Counted from the stretch's first letter, positions 44,893 through 57,664 are shown. The stretch is DNA of 64,000 nt from Phytophthora sp. 'mugwort' (GCA_033558025.1 JAUCEF010000005.1:4836001-4900000), one strand, 5' to 3'. Program-made: numbers and translations. Notes: generated by a model not told the origin, from the letters alone.

Positions 44893-46180
44893 TTACCAGG
44901 GCTGCTTGAGCTTTGGGGCCACCGAGAACCAACCAATGTTGGCTCCCCTAATAGAGCAATGTTGGAGATAAATACTATTACTACTGATCCAATTAGATAT
45001 TTTACGGATCGGGCGATTTCTCAGTAATAAGTTATTCCGTTAATACAATGCAGAATATATTGTATTTTGATTAATTGTTTTCGATCGCTGGTTGCCATTT
45101 CATCGAACCCAGGGTGGTCGCGTCTGGGAAGGCCCCGCTTACGGTATATGTGGGCAGAGAAAAGATTTCTGGAAGTGCAAAAGAGATTTCTTGCAACTAC
45201 AGCATCAAAAACGGAGGGCTTGCGAGTTCAATTTACGAAAGTGGTGGTATTGAAAGTAGTACAAAGTGGATAGAGGTTGGAGAGGATATTGCTACTGCAA
45301 ATCCTGTATGGCAAGGCTGTGGAAGGAGCTGAGCCAGCTAAGCCATATGCAAGTTTCTCCTGTCAAATCTAAGCCTTAGAGCTGTACTCGAGCATTCGGT
45401 TGGTGATCACTCGGTAGACCGTCCACATTCATGTCTATCGCGTAGCTGTAGTAATGTAGCTCGGCCAGGTCCTAACACTCTTAACTCCTGAATCTTGCCG
45501 TTCGTGAAGCGAATTGACTACGCAAACCGGCTGCGATTCTTCTGTCAACCCGTAATTCTGCCGGCGGCGTGCTCTTGCAAGACTTTACCGCGCTTCTTGA
45601 CTACAAATTCCTTAATGACAGACCAGCGGAACACGTGCCCCGGCGAGTTTGTCAGATCTTAATGAGGTTGTGGGGGTTGAAGAAACGCGTGTCGTTGTCA
45701 CCCCACACGAGTTTTTCGAGGTCGTCCAGGAGCACGCCGAGCTGGAATGGCACGCAAAAAAGTCGTCCAGGTCGATTGACTTTTGTAGTGCCATGACGGC
45801 TAGGACGTGCTCACAGATCCATCCGCTTTGTCGTACGGACTTGCAGTCGCACGAGTAGAAGCGGATCTACAGCATCATAGAGCGAGGAGTCAATCGCTAG
45901 TCTCAGCGTACCCTTAACACGCATGTCCAATTCACCTCGTCACACTTCCACATGGGATGGTTCGCTACGGGTCGGGGGCATGCTGACGCACATCAACTCT
46001 GTGGAGGGAAATATGTACCGGAGCGGAGCATCAGTGAGTGGTTTGCGCTCTTCTAAGGCTCCTTTAGATAATGCTTCATTCGCGTGGCTCTCACATTCAA
46101 TCCTTCGTAAGCGCTCGCTGACGAGTGGAATACTTTGGGACATTGAAGGCAATTGCACGAACAACCGTATCCCCAGGTGC
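44893..46180. other. Transposon-rich spacer with unassigned frames
   Basis: Several short frames (for example a 68-85 residue pair at 45067-45332, and others at 45569-46192) have no recognised family. Probably decayed transposon sequence, judging by its surroundings. Confidence 0.3.
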
Positions 46181-47110
46181 CCCCAAGCGTAGGTAGTTCC
46201 GCTTGTCTGCCTGTAAAATCCTATCTTTGACGAACAAGTCGGCAGGAACAGGACCTACACCGAAAGCAACACGTTAATGCATTGAAAAGTGTAATGGAAC
46301 GTGAGCAACTACTGTACCTTGTGCAAAGTGCTCTATGTGCCGCTTCTGGAATTCTAGACGTCTGGATTCTTCGCCTACAAGCGAGAGGAGGTTAAAAACG
46401 AGTCGCTTAACACCAGTGTTGTGCTAGCTCGTTTGGGGACCACCTTCTTGATCGTCTCGTAAAAGGATTCGATCGGATTCTGGTTTAGAAGAATACCAGA
46501 CACGCCCCCTGCAGCGCCAACAAACAAAACAATGTGTCCCACGGAGCAGTAAAGTAGGTGTCGAGAAAACAATGAAGCGTACTCGCCTTGATTGTCGGCG
46601 ACCCACTTGTCAATGCATTGCTGGTCCAATGACCGAAACTGCTCATAGGTTCGGCACTCATGCATCCACTGAATATGTGGGAAATCGACATCATCGTAAT
46701 AAGTTACATTTAACAGACGGCTTCTTTACTTCCTGTTTCTTCGGGACACGTGGGGCCAACAGTTAAGCAATCTCAAGCCAGGCCATGTCGATTGATATGC
46801 ATTTGCAATCGCTGCACAGTGATTCAACGAGCCAAACTTCAGCTGCAGTGCAAACCAGAAATGCACTTGCCAAAATCAGGCGTAGCAGTTCCATTTCCTT
46901 TTACGCCAGTATACTTTCGCTTTTTACGAACGTGAAGCTCCGCGGAACGAAGTGCTTCAATTACGTACCGCGCTCGTAGCGCGTCATATACGTTCCAAAA
47001 TTGATCAGGGTCCATCACCCTTTGTGGAGCCGATAAGTGCCATCAAATGAAGCGAACAACTCATATTTCTGGTCCCTCAGTGACCGCGCCATTTTTAGTA
47101 ATGCCTGGCG
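46181..47110 (-). mobile_element. MULE-type transposase relic (copy 2)
   Basis: Minus-strand fragments read in order: a start-of-domain piece near 46960-47090 (ELFASFDGTY), then EQFRSLDQQCIDKWVADNQ and NQNPIESFYETIKKVV (about 46440-46650). The last is the MULE pattern N-x-(P/N)-x-E-S-(F)-(N/Y)-x-x-(I)K. Many stops. Only weak similarity to the other MULE relic was apparent, so it may be another lineage. Confidence 0.6.
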
Positions 47111-47249
47111 GCTGGCAAAACAAACACCCAAAAGAATCGTTTAGAGTATTCTGAAACAGGCGAAGCATCAGCATCTCATCCATCAATCTCTGAACAAATA
47201 CAAAGAATCCCGTCATCAGACGCATAGCGCTAACAATGATCTACCTGGA

Positions 47250-48130
47250 TCAAGGCAGCAGCATGAACGGAGTGGCTGCGATCATGGGGATATATCACAC
47301 ACGGGCAGTGGCTTACATCAATGAAACGCTGGATGTCCTCACTGAAATGGCTAATTTACAATTGTGATGCCTACTGGGGAAGAGGTCACCGCCGTGGAGG
47401 ACGGATTCTTCGCGTTGGCAGGATTTCCGGGCGTGGAGAAATTGACGGAACCCTTAACCGCATACCTCGACCATCCGATTTTAAGGGTTGGTACTGCTGG
47501 AAAGGGTTCCCCGCCGAAATGCACAAGCGATTGTTAATTGTCGCGGAGTGTTCAGGTCTCTTCGATTCGGGAGGGTTCGGCCAACGACCAGTCTCTCTGG
47601 AACGGATCTGGAGTCAAGAAGAGGTTTGCGTTTGAATTGTCAGTTTTACTTTTTTAGTAAATCCATCTTTGCTAACTATTGCTTGCTAGAATATCTTCAC
47701 ATGTGCCACAGGATAAACATTTAATTGGCGATGCTGGATACAAGGTATGGCATCATTTATTAGCACCCTATCCAGAAGCTGCTGCTTGAAGCAAAACGAT
47801 GGGTCGCTATAACTACCGTCACTCATTCACGCGGATTGGGGTCGAGTGCGCCTTTGGGCGAATCAAGAATCGATTTCGGGTACGCTTTGGAAAAATTGAG
47901 GAGAAACGAAGAATCACATCGTCAACGTGATAATTTCGTGCGCGGTTTTCCGTAACTTCTTGACTATCCTGCGTGACAAGAATCGCATGCGAGAGGGTGA
48001 TCCGCTTCTCCCTTTTGTGACTGACAATAGTGCTGAGGACATGATTGATACGGAAACAGCAACATCACATGCAATCGGAGAAGCTAAAGGCGACGATATA
48101 ACGGACTTGTTTTTTATGAAATACATGTAA
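47250..48130 (+). mobile_element. PIF/Harbinger transposase relic (copy 2)
   Basis: The first catalytic block is GEIDGTLNRIPRPSDFKGWY, then KGFPAEMHKRLLIVAECSGLF (47430-47570). After frame breaks, IGDAGYKVWHHLLAPYPEA and FTRIGVECAFGRIKNRFRV (about 47725-47880) give the second Asp and last Glu blocks. The C-terminus HIVNVIISCAVFRNFL ends at a stop after KYM near 48130. Frameshifts and one clear stop (near 47790) kill it. An opposing Myb/SANT ORF begins 13 bases after it, the classic two-ORF Harbinger layout. Confidence 0.85.
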
Positions 48131-48142
48131 CCAATCCCCAAT

Positions 48143-48860
48143 TTACTTCTGCAACTTCTCTGCAAGCAGCTTCAGCAATGCAATTTGCTGCTCTTGAACG
48201 CGAAGGTTTTCGGCGTGATGCAAGTTCAAACTTTCTATAAGCGAGTCCAGCTTATCGCTGCGTTTGGACCCGGAAGCTATCGACGCAGCTATAGCTTGCA
48301 TGCCTGTTTGCATCGCCGTCGCTAGCTGCACAATTGGAGCCTTCTTTTCGTCCTTTTTGGAAATAGCCATTTTTTCGTCCTCAGATCCATCGCCTTCGTC
48401 AGCCATGTCATCCATGTTCGTGTCGTACACCACGTCACCGCTAATGCCAGTATATGATGCAAAGCCGTCGTGGGAAATAGCCCAGTGGTTTTCATCCATA
48501 GGGCTAGTGGGTGTTGCTGCCTGTTGCATGCATGTTTCGCTTTCTCTTCCTGTATTCACATTTCATTTTCCTATACTTGACGTCAATTACAGCAGAATAC
48601 ATACACGTACAAAAATGATTAGTAGGATAAAAGCGAAGCAGCATGTGCATTGCGTATCTCGTACCTGGTCGACGACGTGCAGCTCCTCTGACAGCACCGT
48701 TGCGAAGTATTACTACGCTAACGCTTTCTTCATGTTCGTATGGGCTGTTTCGATCTTGCGCCTCACCTCGCCGTCTTTCTCGAAGCGGATCTCGAGAAGC
48801 TTCTCGACCATGGCATTGGTCCACTTCATGCGCGCCTGCTTTGCTTTAGCCTTCGCTCTG
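48143..48860 (-). pseudogene. Harbinger-partner Myb/SANT-like ORF (copy 2), broken
   Basis: N-terminal part at about 48690-48860: ARMKWTNAMVEKLLEIRFEK, a SANT/Myb-like helix with the usual Trp, then stops. C-terminal part (48143-48559) is acidic (DDMADEGDGSEDEK), then a coiled coil ending QQIALLKLLAEKLQK. In PIF/Harbinger elements this second protein helps bring the transposase to the nucleus and to the element ends. Confidence 0.65.
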
Positions 48861-49560
48861 CCTCTTCCTTTCGCCCATTTTTATGTTTGATGAGCGGGAG
48901 CAACGCGCTCTACATAGTGTCACCTGGCGCCTCTTGGCCACCGGGAGAGGCTGCTGCCGTGGCGGAGTCTCCATTATCAGCGTCTGGGAGCTCTTGGGAT
49001 CCGAGGGGTGCCGCGCTGGCAGCCAGCGAAACATTAGCAGGCGCCACAGCGGCCTGAAGCAGCCTTCGTTCCGCCATGGTTGCTGCCGCGATCTGAACAT
49101 CTGCTTCTGCGATCTGGTTGTAGAATGACATGCATATATATACGCGTCCAGTTCGCAGCACGCCCTTCGGCCAGCTTCAGAAGAGATTCTGAAATGCATA
49201 CAACATTGAGGGTCTCGTCACATTTCCTAGCCCTACACCAGAATGGGAGCGCATTCTTCTGCCTGGACAAGGGCCTAAGCCCTTTTGCAACGAAACGCAT
49301 TTCTGATTTAAAAAATCTGATAATTTCTGATCCGGGACGTCGTTTTTCGTTTCATCATCACATTTCGGAACCATGTCTTCCGTGGTCAAATTGAAAACGA
49401 GCGGAATCAGAGTACAGAATAGTCTAAGATTTTGCAAAGCGACGGGGGGGGGGGGGGGCTCCACCACCTACTAAGGACATTTAGGCTGCCCAGTGTAATC
49501 CACACCGGGGGACACTCGCGCGCGTGTTGCAGCGGTTCGGAGGGGCTGTGTATCATCCTC
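48861..49560. other. Spacer between two Harbinger copies, with G15 tract
   Basis: Decayed sequence with a G-run at 49444-49458. Short minus-strand frames of uncertain origin, perhaps Harbinger ends; nothing else recognised. Confidence 0.35.
49444..49458. repeat. G15 homopolymer
   Basis: Fifteen consecutive G. Its length is prone to sequencing error. Confidence 0.9.
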
Positions 49561-50299
49561 CATCGCTTGGGCTGTCCTAATCGATGACTTGACTCGTCGA
49601 TGATCTACGAGCGACATCCAAGTGCTCTTAGCAGTATTTGACTTCGCAATTGGCTTCATTAATGCTCGGTGCAAACGGATGCTGGATGGAAACATAGGTG
49701 CTATTAGCGCCAAGCTAAACGAGTACAGCCTAGCTGTCTACAATCGTGGTGCTGAACTGGACCACATCTGGGGCTTTGTAGACGGAACGGTGAGGGGAAC
49801 TGTCGGCCAAGTGGGGCAAGGGCACAGCAGAGCATATATAGCGGACACAAGAGTAAGCATGCTATCAAGTTCCAAACATTAGTGACACCTGACGGGATGA
49901 TCTCACATTTGCTCGGTCCTGTTGAGGTGAGACGTCACGACATTGTTCTGATGCGTGGGTCGGGGATGATGATCGCTTTGCAGGGTACTTTATCTACGAT
50001 GACCAAGCATTTGGGCGCATGTACGTGTTCGTTTCGCCCTTCAAGGGCAACAGACTGTCTCTTGCTCAAGCAGCTATCAATGCGTCGATGGCCAAGATCA
50101 GGACCTCAGGGGAGTGGTCGTATGACCAATTCGTTAAATACTGACTGGGATTGACTTCAAGCGCAAGATGTATGTGGGCGGCGTTCCAGTTGCAACCTTG
50201 TACAAAGCAGCGGTTGCTCTTACTACTGCATTACGATTCTGCGGAGAGATAGCACAACAGCAAGGTCCTCCTACGTCAGACGAATACTTCTCAGTTTAA
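49561..50299 (+). mobile_element. PIF/Harbinger transposase relic (copy 3)
   Basis: The first catalytic block is ELDHIWGFVDGTVRG (about 49755-49800). After a frameshift come HKSKHAIKFQTLVTPDGMIS and LLGPVEVRRHD, then in another frame FGRMYVFVSPFKGNRLSLAQ, MAKIRTSGEWSYDQFVKY and a preserved C-terminus ending PPTSDEYFSV before a stop at 50297-50299. The order fits a Harbinger/ISL2EU-like enzyme of a lineage different from copy 2 (Trp-Gly before the first Asp block). At least three frame breaks. Confidence 0.8.
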
Positions 50300-50309
50300 A
50301 AGTATATAC

Positions 50310-51150
50310 TCAATGTGATTTCATGTGCTTCTCGCTAATAATATCGGTCAAAAGCTTCATCAGCGCCGACGTCTGTTCCGCCTGTTGCTGCATCTGCTCT
50401 TGCATCAAATTGTGTTGACGCCACTTCTCGTCCAGCTCTTCGCGACGCAGTTTAAGCTCTTCCTTTTGCAACTCGACTTTCTTTTCCTCCAGTTTACGGC
50501 GCTCTGCTGCTTCTTCCTGCTCGTATTCTAGCATCGCAGAGGGACGGCGGCATTTGGCGTATCCGGTTGCTGCCCTTCACCTGCATCGACACCACCCTCA
50601 AGCCTCTCCGAGACTCTACATAATCAACAATAACGCAGTCGGTTAGATCACTTCGTGCACAAAGCTAGCTATTGGTATACGTACCTCTTTTTATCAGTGC
50701 GCATCATACTTGGCCCTGCCGTCTCCAGCTCCTACGTTTTTGTGATATGATGGACTCGTCGCGCTTGTTTCTGACCGCCGGCAGCGTCTCGCAAGAGCCG
50801 GATCTGCCCCAGTACGTCGTCCATACTTGTGTGCGCTTCGCTAGTACCACTACCACTTTCATTGGCTTTCTTTCGAGCTTCGTATTCTGACGGAGAAGCG
50901 GCCATGTGCGGTCGCGGCAGGCTCGCGACGATAAGTTGGTCTGCAGGCTCTCGTTGACTCGCTCAGTGATGCTTGCCCATACCCCTTTTACAGCGCCGCG
51001 CTCCGTCTCATAGGGAGGTGCTGAGAGCACCTCTGCGAGAAGAGCCTTGTCGGACGTTGTGTTGAACCGTGAGCGACCCCGAACTGGTGACGAGCCTGCA
51101 TGTCCGGATATGTTCTCTACCTCCCCTGCTTCTTCGTCAGATGCTGCGGC
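50310..51150 (-). pseudogene. Harbinger-partner Myb/SANT ORF (copy 3)
   Basis: Starts in the region FNTTSDKALLAEVLSAPPYE, then GAVKGVWASITERVNESLQ, a Myb/SANT-like domain at about 50900-51080. After a frame change it ends in a strong coiled coil (EEAAERRKLEEKKVELQKEE, then QMQQQAEQTSALMKLLTDII) at 50310-50534. Its stop is 10 bases from the transposase stop, tail to tail. Broken in the middle. Confidence 0.7.
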
Positions 51151-52200
51151 TTCAGAGCCGGCTCATTAAAACTTGGGGGTTTCCTGGGCTAAGCGTAGCG
51201 GCTCATCACCGACGCTGTCTTCATCTCCGTCGAACAAGCTTTCCAGAGAGGAGGCGTCGCTCCCGGTATCACCCAAGCAAGCCATCACACTGACAGCGGG
51301 GAGATGGTGAAATGCATTTCGTTTCGTCAGCTTGGCTTATGCCACCACTCAGCACAACGCGTTGCGATTCTATACGACGAAGATTATTTCGCTCTAAAAC
51401 TCGTTCGTGCTGTCAGCTTAAGCGCTCTATTTTTGTACTCGCACGAAATCTTAACTTTGGCTGTACTCGCAGAAATCTATTTAGCACTTTTCAGAAATCC
51501 GCACCCATGTGGGCAAATGCTTGGGGCAAAACAAAACAACTACAGCATCAAGTATTTGCTGACACGGGTGGATACGACATCGCGTCGACTACCATTTTGT
51601 GAAGAGCCACACAAAGAACTCGTATGACCGCAGCTGTAGTCATGCGCAAACAGTATTGTCTCTGTGAAATTGTTGGACAACGGGACATATGTCGTGGCCG
51701 CCGGCGAACCCGCACCAGCTCGATCATGGGAATTCCTCGTGGCAGGAATGATGGTTTCCGCGGGCAGAGGAATGTACACAGGAAGGAGAAACAGCCATCA
51801 AGAACGGGAGAACGAGCTCCGGCAGAGATCTCACACCGGGAGTCTGGTTCGGACCCCACAAACGCCGCAAGGCCAAAAAATTTGCAAGTTTCCTCCAACT
51901 GCGCTAGCACATCAGCCTTCAGCTCTTCGCTTCCGCTTTCAGCCCTATTTCGTCCCAGTATGTCAAGGGTCCCTTCTTGCGCCATCCCACGATCAGACCG
52001 CCCAAGTCGTGGTGACTCGACCGGAGTCTCCCCATGGCCGAGAAGCGGCACCCGCTCGCCTGAATCCAGGGCCAAGTTCGCGGTGCTATCGCTGACCGGC
52101 AGACTGAGCTGTCGGTCCCGCCACTCCAACAGCGGATCCTCCGGCGGTCGGCATCATCTTCGTCGATGACACGGATGGCGCCGCCCCGGCTGATCCAACA
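51151..52200. other. Unassigned sequence between Harbinger and the retroelement
   Basis: Frames on both strands up to 190 codons (for example minus 51548-52129), but no recognisable family. May include the 5' terminal part of the downstream retroelement. Confidence 0.3.
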
Positions 52201-55200
52201 ACCGCATGAACCAGCGCCCGCTTGACCTCACGTCGGTCGATGGCGCGAACGAAACCGAAGCGCGTGTTGACGGGGCCGCGCTCGAGCCCGCGTGGAAGAA
52301 GAAACGGAAAGCCGGTACTCATTCGCCCACGCGTCCCTCTGCTGGTGATTAACAGCACGAGGTGCCCACCGCCAGCTCGGCAGCTCGGACAATAACCACG
52401 CCCACGCAAGCGTGGGGCCGCTCTCTCTCTCTCGGAATGTCGCCATCGGAAGGTACGCCGCTGCGGCATGCGATTGGCGATCAGCCAACCCGCCGCTCCA
52501 CCGTGTTAAACAATGACGCCAACACGGGCGATGCGCCACCAGCGCCTGCTGTGAGCCTACCTCCGTCGGCCCCCAACACGCATGCAAGAAGCATCCGAAG
52601 GGTCATTGCCGCTGCCCGTCGGCGTTCAACTTAGACACTTTCATGGACGAGTTTCGCAGCCAGTCCTCGGTGCAGGACCCCCCCCCCCCCCCTTCTTTCC
52701 GGTAGTCGGCCCGACCTTGGGGAGCAAAGTCGATCGGCTGTTCACGACGCTGCGCGACATGCAGGAACGGTTTCAAGCAGTGAGCGAGGCACCGCTGGCG
52801 GAGGTCACGACGAGCAACCTGCGTTTGGATACCGACCCAAGTGGTCCTGGCCTTCCGGCATCGACTCGGACTCTACGGTTGCACGGCAACACGGACATGC
52901 CCCCGCGCGGAATTCAACATCTCCGGTGCGCTAGCTTGCCCAGATGGGAGTAAGGCGCATCAACTCGAGGCACACAGGCTCTATCGAGTGTTGAACACCC
53001 CACAGGTGCCTACACCACCCCCATGCATTTTGCATTACAGCTGCGCGAGCTCGAGTGCGTTCACTTCGAGGTAAGCCCCGCCGTTCTGATGGCACTGTAC
53101 CGTGCGCGCATCGGCCTCCGTGGATAAACCATCATGCCCTTCAGACCTCTGACATGCAGAACGAGACGTATGAAGACCTGCTTGCTGCCATCAGCGGGCT
53201 CACGTCGTTTGGTGACGCCTTGTTCTATGACCACATTTGTCGGCTTCCGTTCCGGATCAAACGCTTTGTGCTCGCAAACATGGAGAGAGACACCAACACA
53301 CCGGAACGTGTAACTTCGACACTTATGCACGTGAACTACTTCTTGGGTCGGGCAATGACACACCTCGTAGACGACTCTCCCGACTGGTGGGGTCATTATT
53401 GTGAGGCGGTGCGGGCAGTTGGGACTACCACGCAGCCAACTGGCAAGCCGTGTTGAATGGCTTAGCATTCCGTCTCGCCGTGGGTGCATCAGCTATTGCG
53501 CGCCGCGCGGCGCACCACCGGCCCCACGTCGGGCGACAATGGTGTCAACCGGGTGGGTGTCAGCCATACCGACCACATTCGGCGCCAGATCCATCCCGAC
53601 ATGGATAGCCGCGAACCCTGCCTGCGTTTTATTGGCGGTCGTATGTGCTATGGCGACACCCCTGAACGCTGTGCCCATGTCAAGCAGACCCAGGCGTGGA
53701 GTCGGCGCCTGCCACGCGATATTCAACACTTTATCGTTCAACACTATGGTCACGGTAACAGCTCGCGCACAGACTCTCGCTCGGACTCTCATTCTGCCGC
53801 TCGCACCGCCATTCGCCCGGACTCTCGCTCCGACTATCGGGCGGATTCCCACCAAGCTCGTCAGTGACAAGGCCGAGGTATCGCGGGCTCGCCGACACTT
53901 CCGACACTCGGCAGTTTACCCCAATACATATCCATCGGGAATTATTATGCTAATGAGCTAACGTTTGGTCCTCAAGGGCCTCGCACTCCTATTAGTGATT
54001 ATTCCTCGCCTTCACGTCAGATAACGCCCCACGCATGTCTGCCGCGTCAGTCGTACAGCGCCACACTAAATCCCATGACGCTTCCGTTCGCCCATGGCAA
54101 CAAACTCAGTTTGAGATCGCCCCAAGGCACCTCAGATGCAGCGCCCCCTTGCCTGGCAACAACAACCTCCGCGCCTTCAGTCGATGACGAACGAGCAGAC
54201 CGTGCGCCACAAAAATCTACGATCCGGTCGCATCGTTCGTGCTACCGGACCAGTCCCACCACGTTCCCGCAACGCTACCACGGCTTCGACGTGCCCCGTC
54301 CGCCGCCGCGTTGCAGCAGTATGCCTCTGCGGCAACCCAAGGGGCCGTCATGTGGGAGTCTGTACGGCTCCACCGCATTCGTCGCGCCCTCGGCTCGGTC
54401 GGACTCGCTCTGCTGGCGCGCCTGTTGGGCAGCACGGCCTGAACAAGCCGCTTCAGGCTGTGTTATCCGAATTTGTCAGGTCCACGCGTATCGCCCTACC
54501 AGCCTTAAGGTAACGAAAATCTCTCCTGGCTTCTGGATATTTCGCGCCATGGCGCGCGCGTGCCACTCAGGCGACCGCTTCCACGGCAGGTTGTGCCCCC
54601 GCCAAACATTCAATCGGCAAACGAGCGATACAATGTCCTCGTCAAGAGCATCCCGAAAGAGCAAGACGCGTGGCGCTGCATCGTCGTCGACGAGGACATT
54701 CTCTCCTTGTGGCCGGAAGTCCACATTAGTCCGTTTCGCTTCGTGAACAAGGGCGACGGCGACCCTCAAACCACGGATCGCGTAATACACGACCTATACT
54801 TTTTTCATGCCCAATTGACAAGTCGCTCAACGACGTTACCACCCGGACGCGGTCTGTAACCCGCGGTATGAACACTGCGATGCCATCGTTGCCGAGATCT
54901 TGGGTCACGAGGCATGTCATCCCGGAAAATATGTCAAGGTACAGGCCGGCGACGTGCCCACGCGCACCGACATGTGCGCGTCCATAGCCACAGCGACCAT
55001 CTGTTCGGTAGCTGGCTTCACCGTGATAACTCCCTCGTGATTGATATGTCTGCAGCCTTCGGATAGTCCGGTTACTACGGCGTGGTGGGCTGTGTAATCT
55101 CGTTCATCCACGGACACACTACAAACACGTTCAACCCGCGCGGTTTCTCCACTATCATTGTGCAAATGACCACATCACGTTGTCGCAGACGGGGGTTCCA

Positions 55201-57160
55201 ATTTCAAGACGCAGGGAATTCTCTACGACATGCCATGATCACTGTCCTTGGTCTCACCTCCACCAACGAAGACAAGGTTTTTAATTGGAGTACTCGGCAG
55301 AAATCCCTCGGACTGGTGTTTGATTCTTCAGCAGGCACTGTGCCCATGCCCGAGCAAAGTTCCATAACCGATCGAATTGATCGCGACGCGATTCAATCCG
55401 TTACGCTCCGCTGCTACAAATACTGTTCGGGCTCGGTTGGCTTCGGCACTCGACAACATGCGCCTGTCCAGCCAGGGGCTTTCTGCAACGCCTACGGCAG
55501 CATGAGCGTAACTTGCGCCGGTTGTAAACGATCCCGGTAACCCAAGGCATGCGTTCAGATCTACGCTGGTGGTTACTCATACTGTCCACCGGGCCCCTAA
55601 ACGGTGTATCCTTGGCGTACTTCATAACGCTTCCCGTGGCTAACGTCATCGTTGAAATGGAAGCATCCGACACCGGGTTATGCGCCATCGTTCGCACCGA
55701 GCGGACTGCGCTTACCTACGTTTTCAACGACGTCGAGCAGCACCTCATCCGCAAGCCGAAAGATGATTCAGGCCTCGGTTTCGGCATTAACTATCGAGAA
55801 CTTCTATTATGCGCATTCGCCGTTCACGCATGAGGGCATCCTGGTCTGCGCACCATCGCCGGAGTCGACAACACGATAGCCGATGCGGGCTCGCGCAGAT
55901 CTAAGAGTTCATCATCCGCTAACTTGTTTGCTTCTATGAGGTCTGGTTGGGTCCAGGTCGTCCCCAGCATCACCTCCACCGACATGTAGTCGATGTGGCA
56001 TTCCATTTCCCCGCGCACTCGGTCGCAATGACGACGTACGGCCAGTACCTCAAAGCATTGCGCAAGTGGTTCAATTGGTGTCATCACCGTGGCATTTCTC
56101 CGACTCTGGCACACTCGTCGCTGTCCGCCCGCATCCAGCACATCACCGATTTCGTGTTGTTGGAATTCCGTGCGGGTTACGGTTACAGTCAACCATTGCG
56201 TAGCGCAACCATGTCGGCCACGTTATCAAGCATCCACAACTTCTTTTTGGCAACCGGTCTAGTTCCGTGCGGACACCCTCAGATCCGCATGCTCTGAAAG
56301 GGCATCAGTCGTCTCGACAACCCCGTCCAGTCCAAGGCGCCCGTTTCCATCCACCAGCTCCAGCTCTGTTTCGCATCCCGCTCAACCTGGTCCAGCCCTC
56401 CGACTAAACGCTATGGGGGGTCCTGTGTCTGGCCTCCATCTTCTTGCTTCTCCGCTCGGAAATTGCGTCGACTGGGGGCTGAGCGTTCGCGTGGTTTGTA
56501 TTGAAGGCAGAGGACATTGTCATTCTGGATGCGAACGGGACGCCAACGGCAACGCCAAACGCCGCGGCCTCGGTGCACGTCCGTCTAATCGGCTCGAAGA
56601 CAAACCTGAGCGGCGACGCAACTCTGCGAGCGCTGAACCAGTCTGGACACAAATTTGTGTGTCCTGTCTTCGGAGGTCTCTGTCTACAGAAGACTAGGCA
56701 GTCCTTGCCCCAGAATATTCCAGCAGCCGTGTATTTAAATGGACATGGCAGACCAGGGTGTGTCTCCACGCGCATTCCAGGGCAACTCAACAAGCGGCAA
56801 TATGCTCAGGATACAACCCAAGCAAGTACAGTGCCCACTCTCTCAGGACAGACGGCGCAACATACGTGTACCACGCAAGCGTCGACACCCTCACGATCCA
56901 GTTTAACGGCCGTTGGGCTTCAGACACGTCCAAGCAGTGCACACGCCTTTGCAAGGAATCGGTGGCATTTCTCGCTTCACGTATCGTCAGCGGTCGAAGC
57001 ACAGAACAATCTTCAGTGAAGCTCTGCGACGTCTCCTCTCTCTGGGGGTCAACTTATTCCACTAGGATAGCGCTGAAGGCCGACCCCGCAGCCTTCCGGA
57101 AAGAATGTACGAGCAAGTTGCCCCTGACACGACGGTTAGCTGAAGGAAACGGTGCATAAT
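52201..57160 (+). mobile_element. DIRS-like tyrosine-recombinase retrotransposon, decayed
   Basis: Parts occur in the order gag, RT, RNase H, tyrosine recombinase, typical of DIRS-type elements. Gag-like region at about 52.4-53.9 kb has TYEDLLAAISGLTSFGDALF, then a Cys-rich piece CLRFIGGRMCYGDTPERCAH. RT traces follow: VNKGDGDPQTTDRVIHDLYF (about 54745-54804) and VVGCVISFIHG (about 55080-55110). A later block is VFNWSTRQKSLGLVFDSSAG. RNase H has DLRWWLLILS and MEASDTGLCAIV (about 55555-55700). The recombinase N-terminal domain is YGQYLKALRKWFNWCHHRGI (about 56035-56093) and the catalytic part YSAHSLRTDGATYVYHAS, then GRWASDTSKQCTRL (about 56830-56950). The position expected for the nucleophilic Tyr is Cys. 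Many stops; terminal repeats not identified. Confidence 0.85.
52678..52692. repeat. C15 homopolymer
   Basis: Fifteen consecutive C within the gag-like region; likely contributes to its frame disruption. Confidence 0.9.
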
Positions 57161-57664
57161 CCGCGCGAAAGCGAAGTCGTACAATAGTCCAATGATTGAG
57201 TTCTACAAACGGGTGGGCGGAATATATCAGTTCAGATCAAGCTCGTGCTAACGCGAAGAAGCAAAAGCCAGCGGAGTGTGATACTCAAGTCCACATTCAA
57301 ATGTTACCACTCTCAAAATCTGAAACAAGGTTCGGCACTAAAGCCGTTCGTGATTACTGATGCACGGCGAATTTCTACATGTACATGTACACATACACAA
57401 TATCCTAAGAAAAAATAGTTTTTGTTTTACTCATTTTTTCTTCGAACTTTGGCTTGTTTGATCAATTTGTTTGACGGGTCTCATTCCTTAACTTCCCGAC
57501 TACATCAGTAGGAAAGAACCATTGTTTTATGTTAAGATGAGCACGAGGTGACGCTTAAGTCCACGTTGGAAGACCATTTGCTCGTCGTATTGTAACAATA
57601 TAAAGCTCTTGGATTTGTTTCGGGCACTGCCGGTGTACAATTCGCGGGTGCGGATGCGCTAATC
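57161..57664. other. AT-rich boundary between transposon block and protease gene
   Basis: No gene. Should contain the 3' UTR of the minus-strand protease and possibly the 3' terminal repeat of the retroelement. Confidence 0.4.

Noticed and set aside
51548..52129. 193-codon minus-strand frame
   Set aside because: No recognisable family, opposite to a similar-length plus frame, inside transposon-rich DNA; not enough for a gene call.
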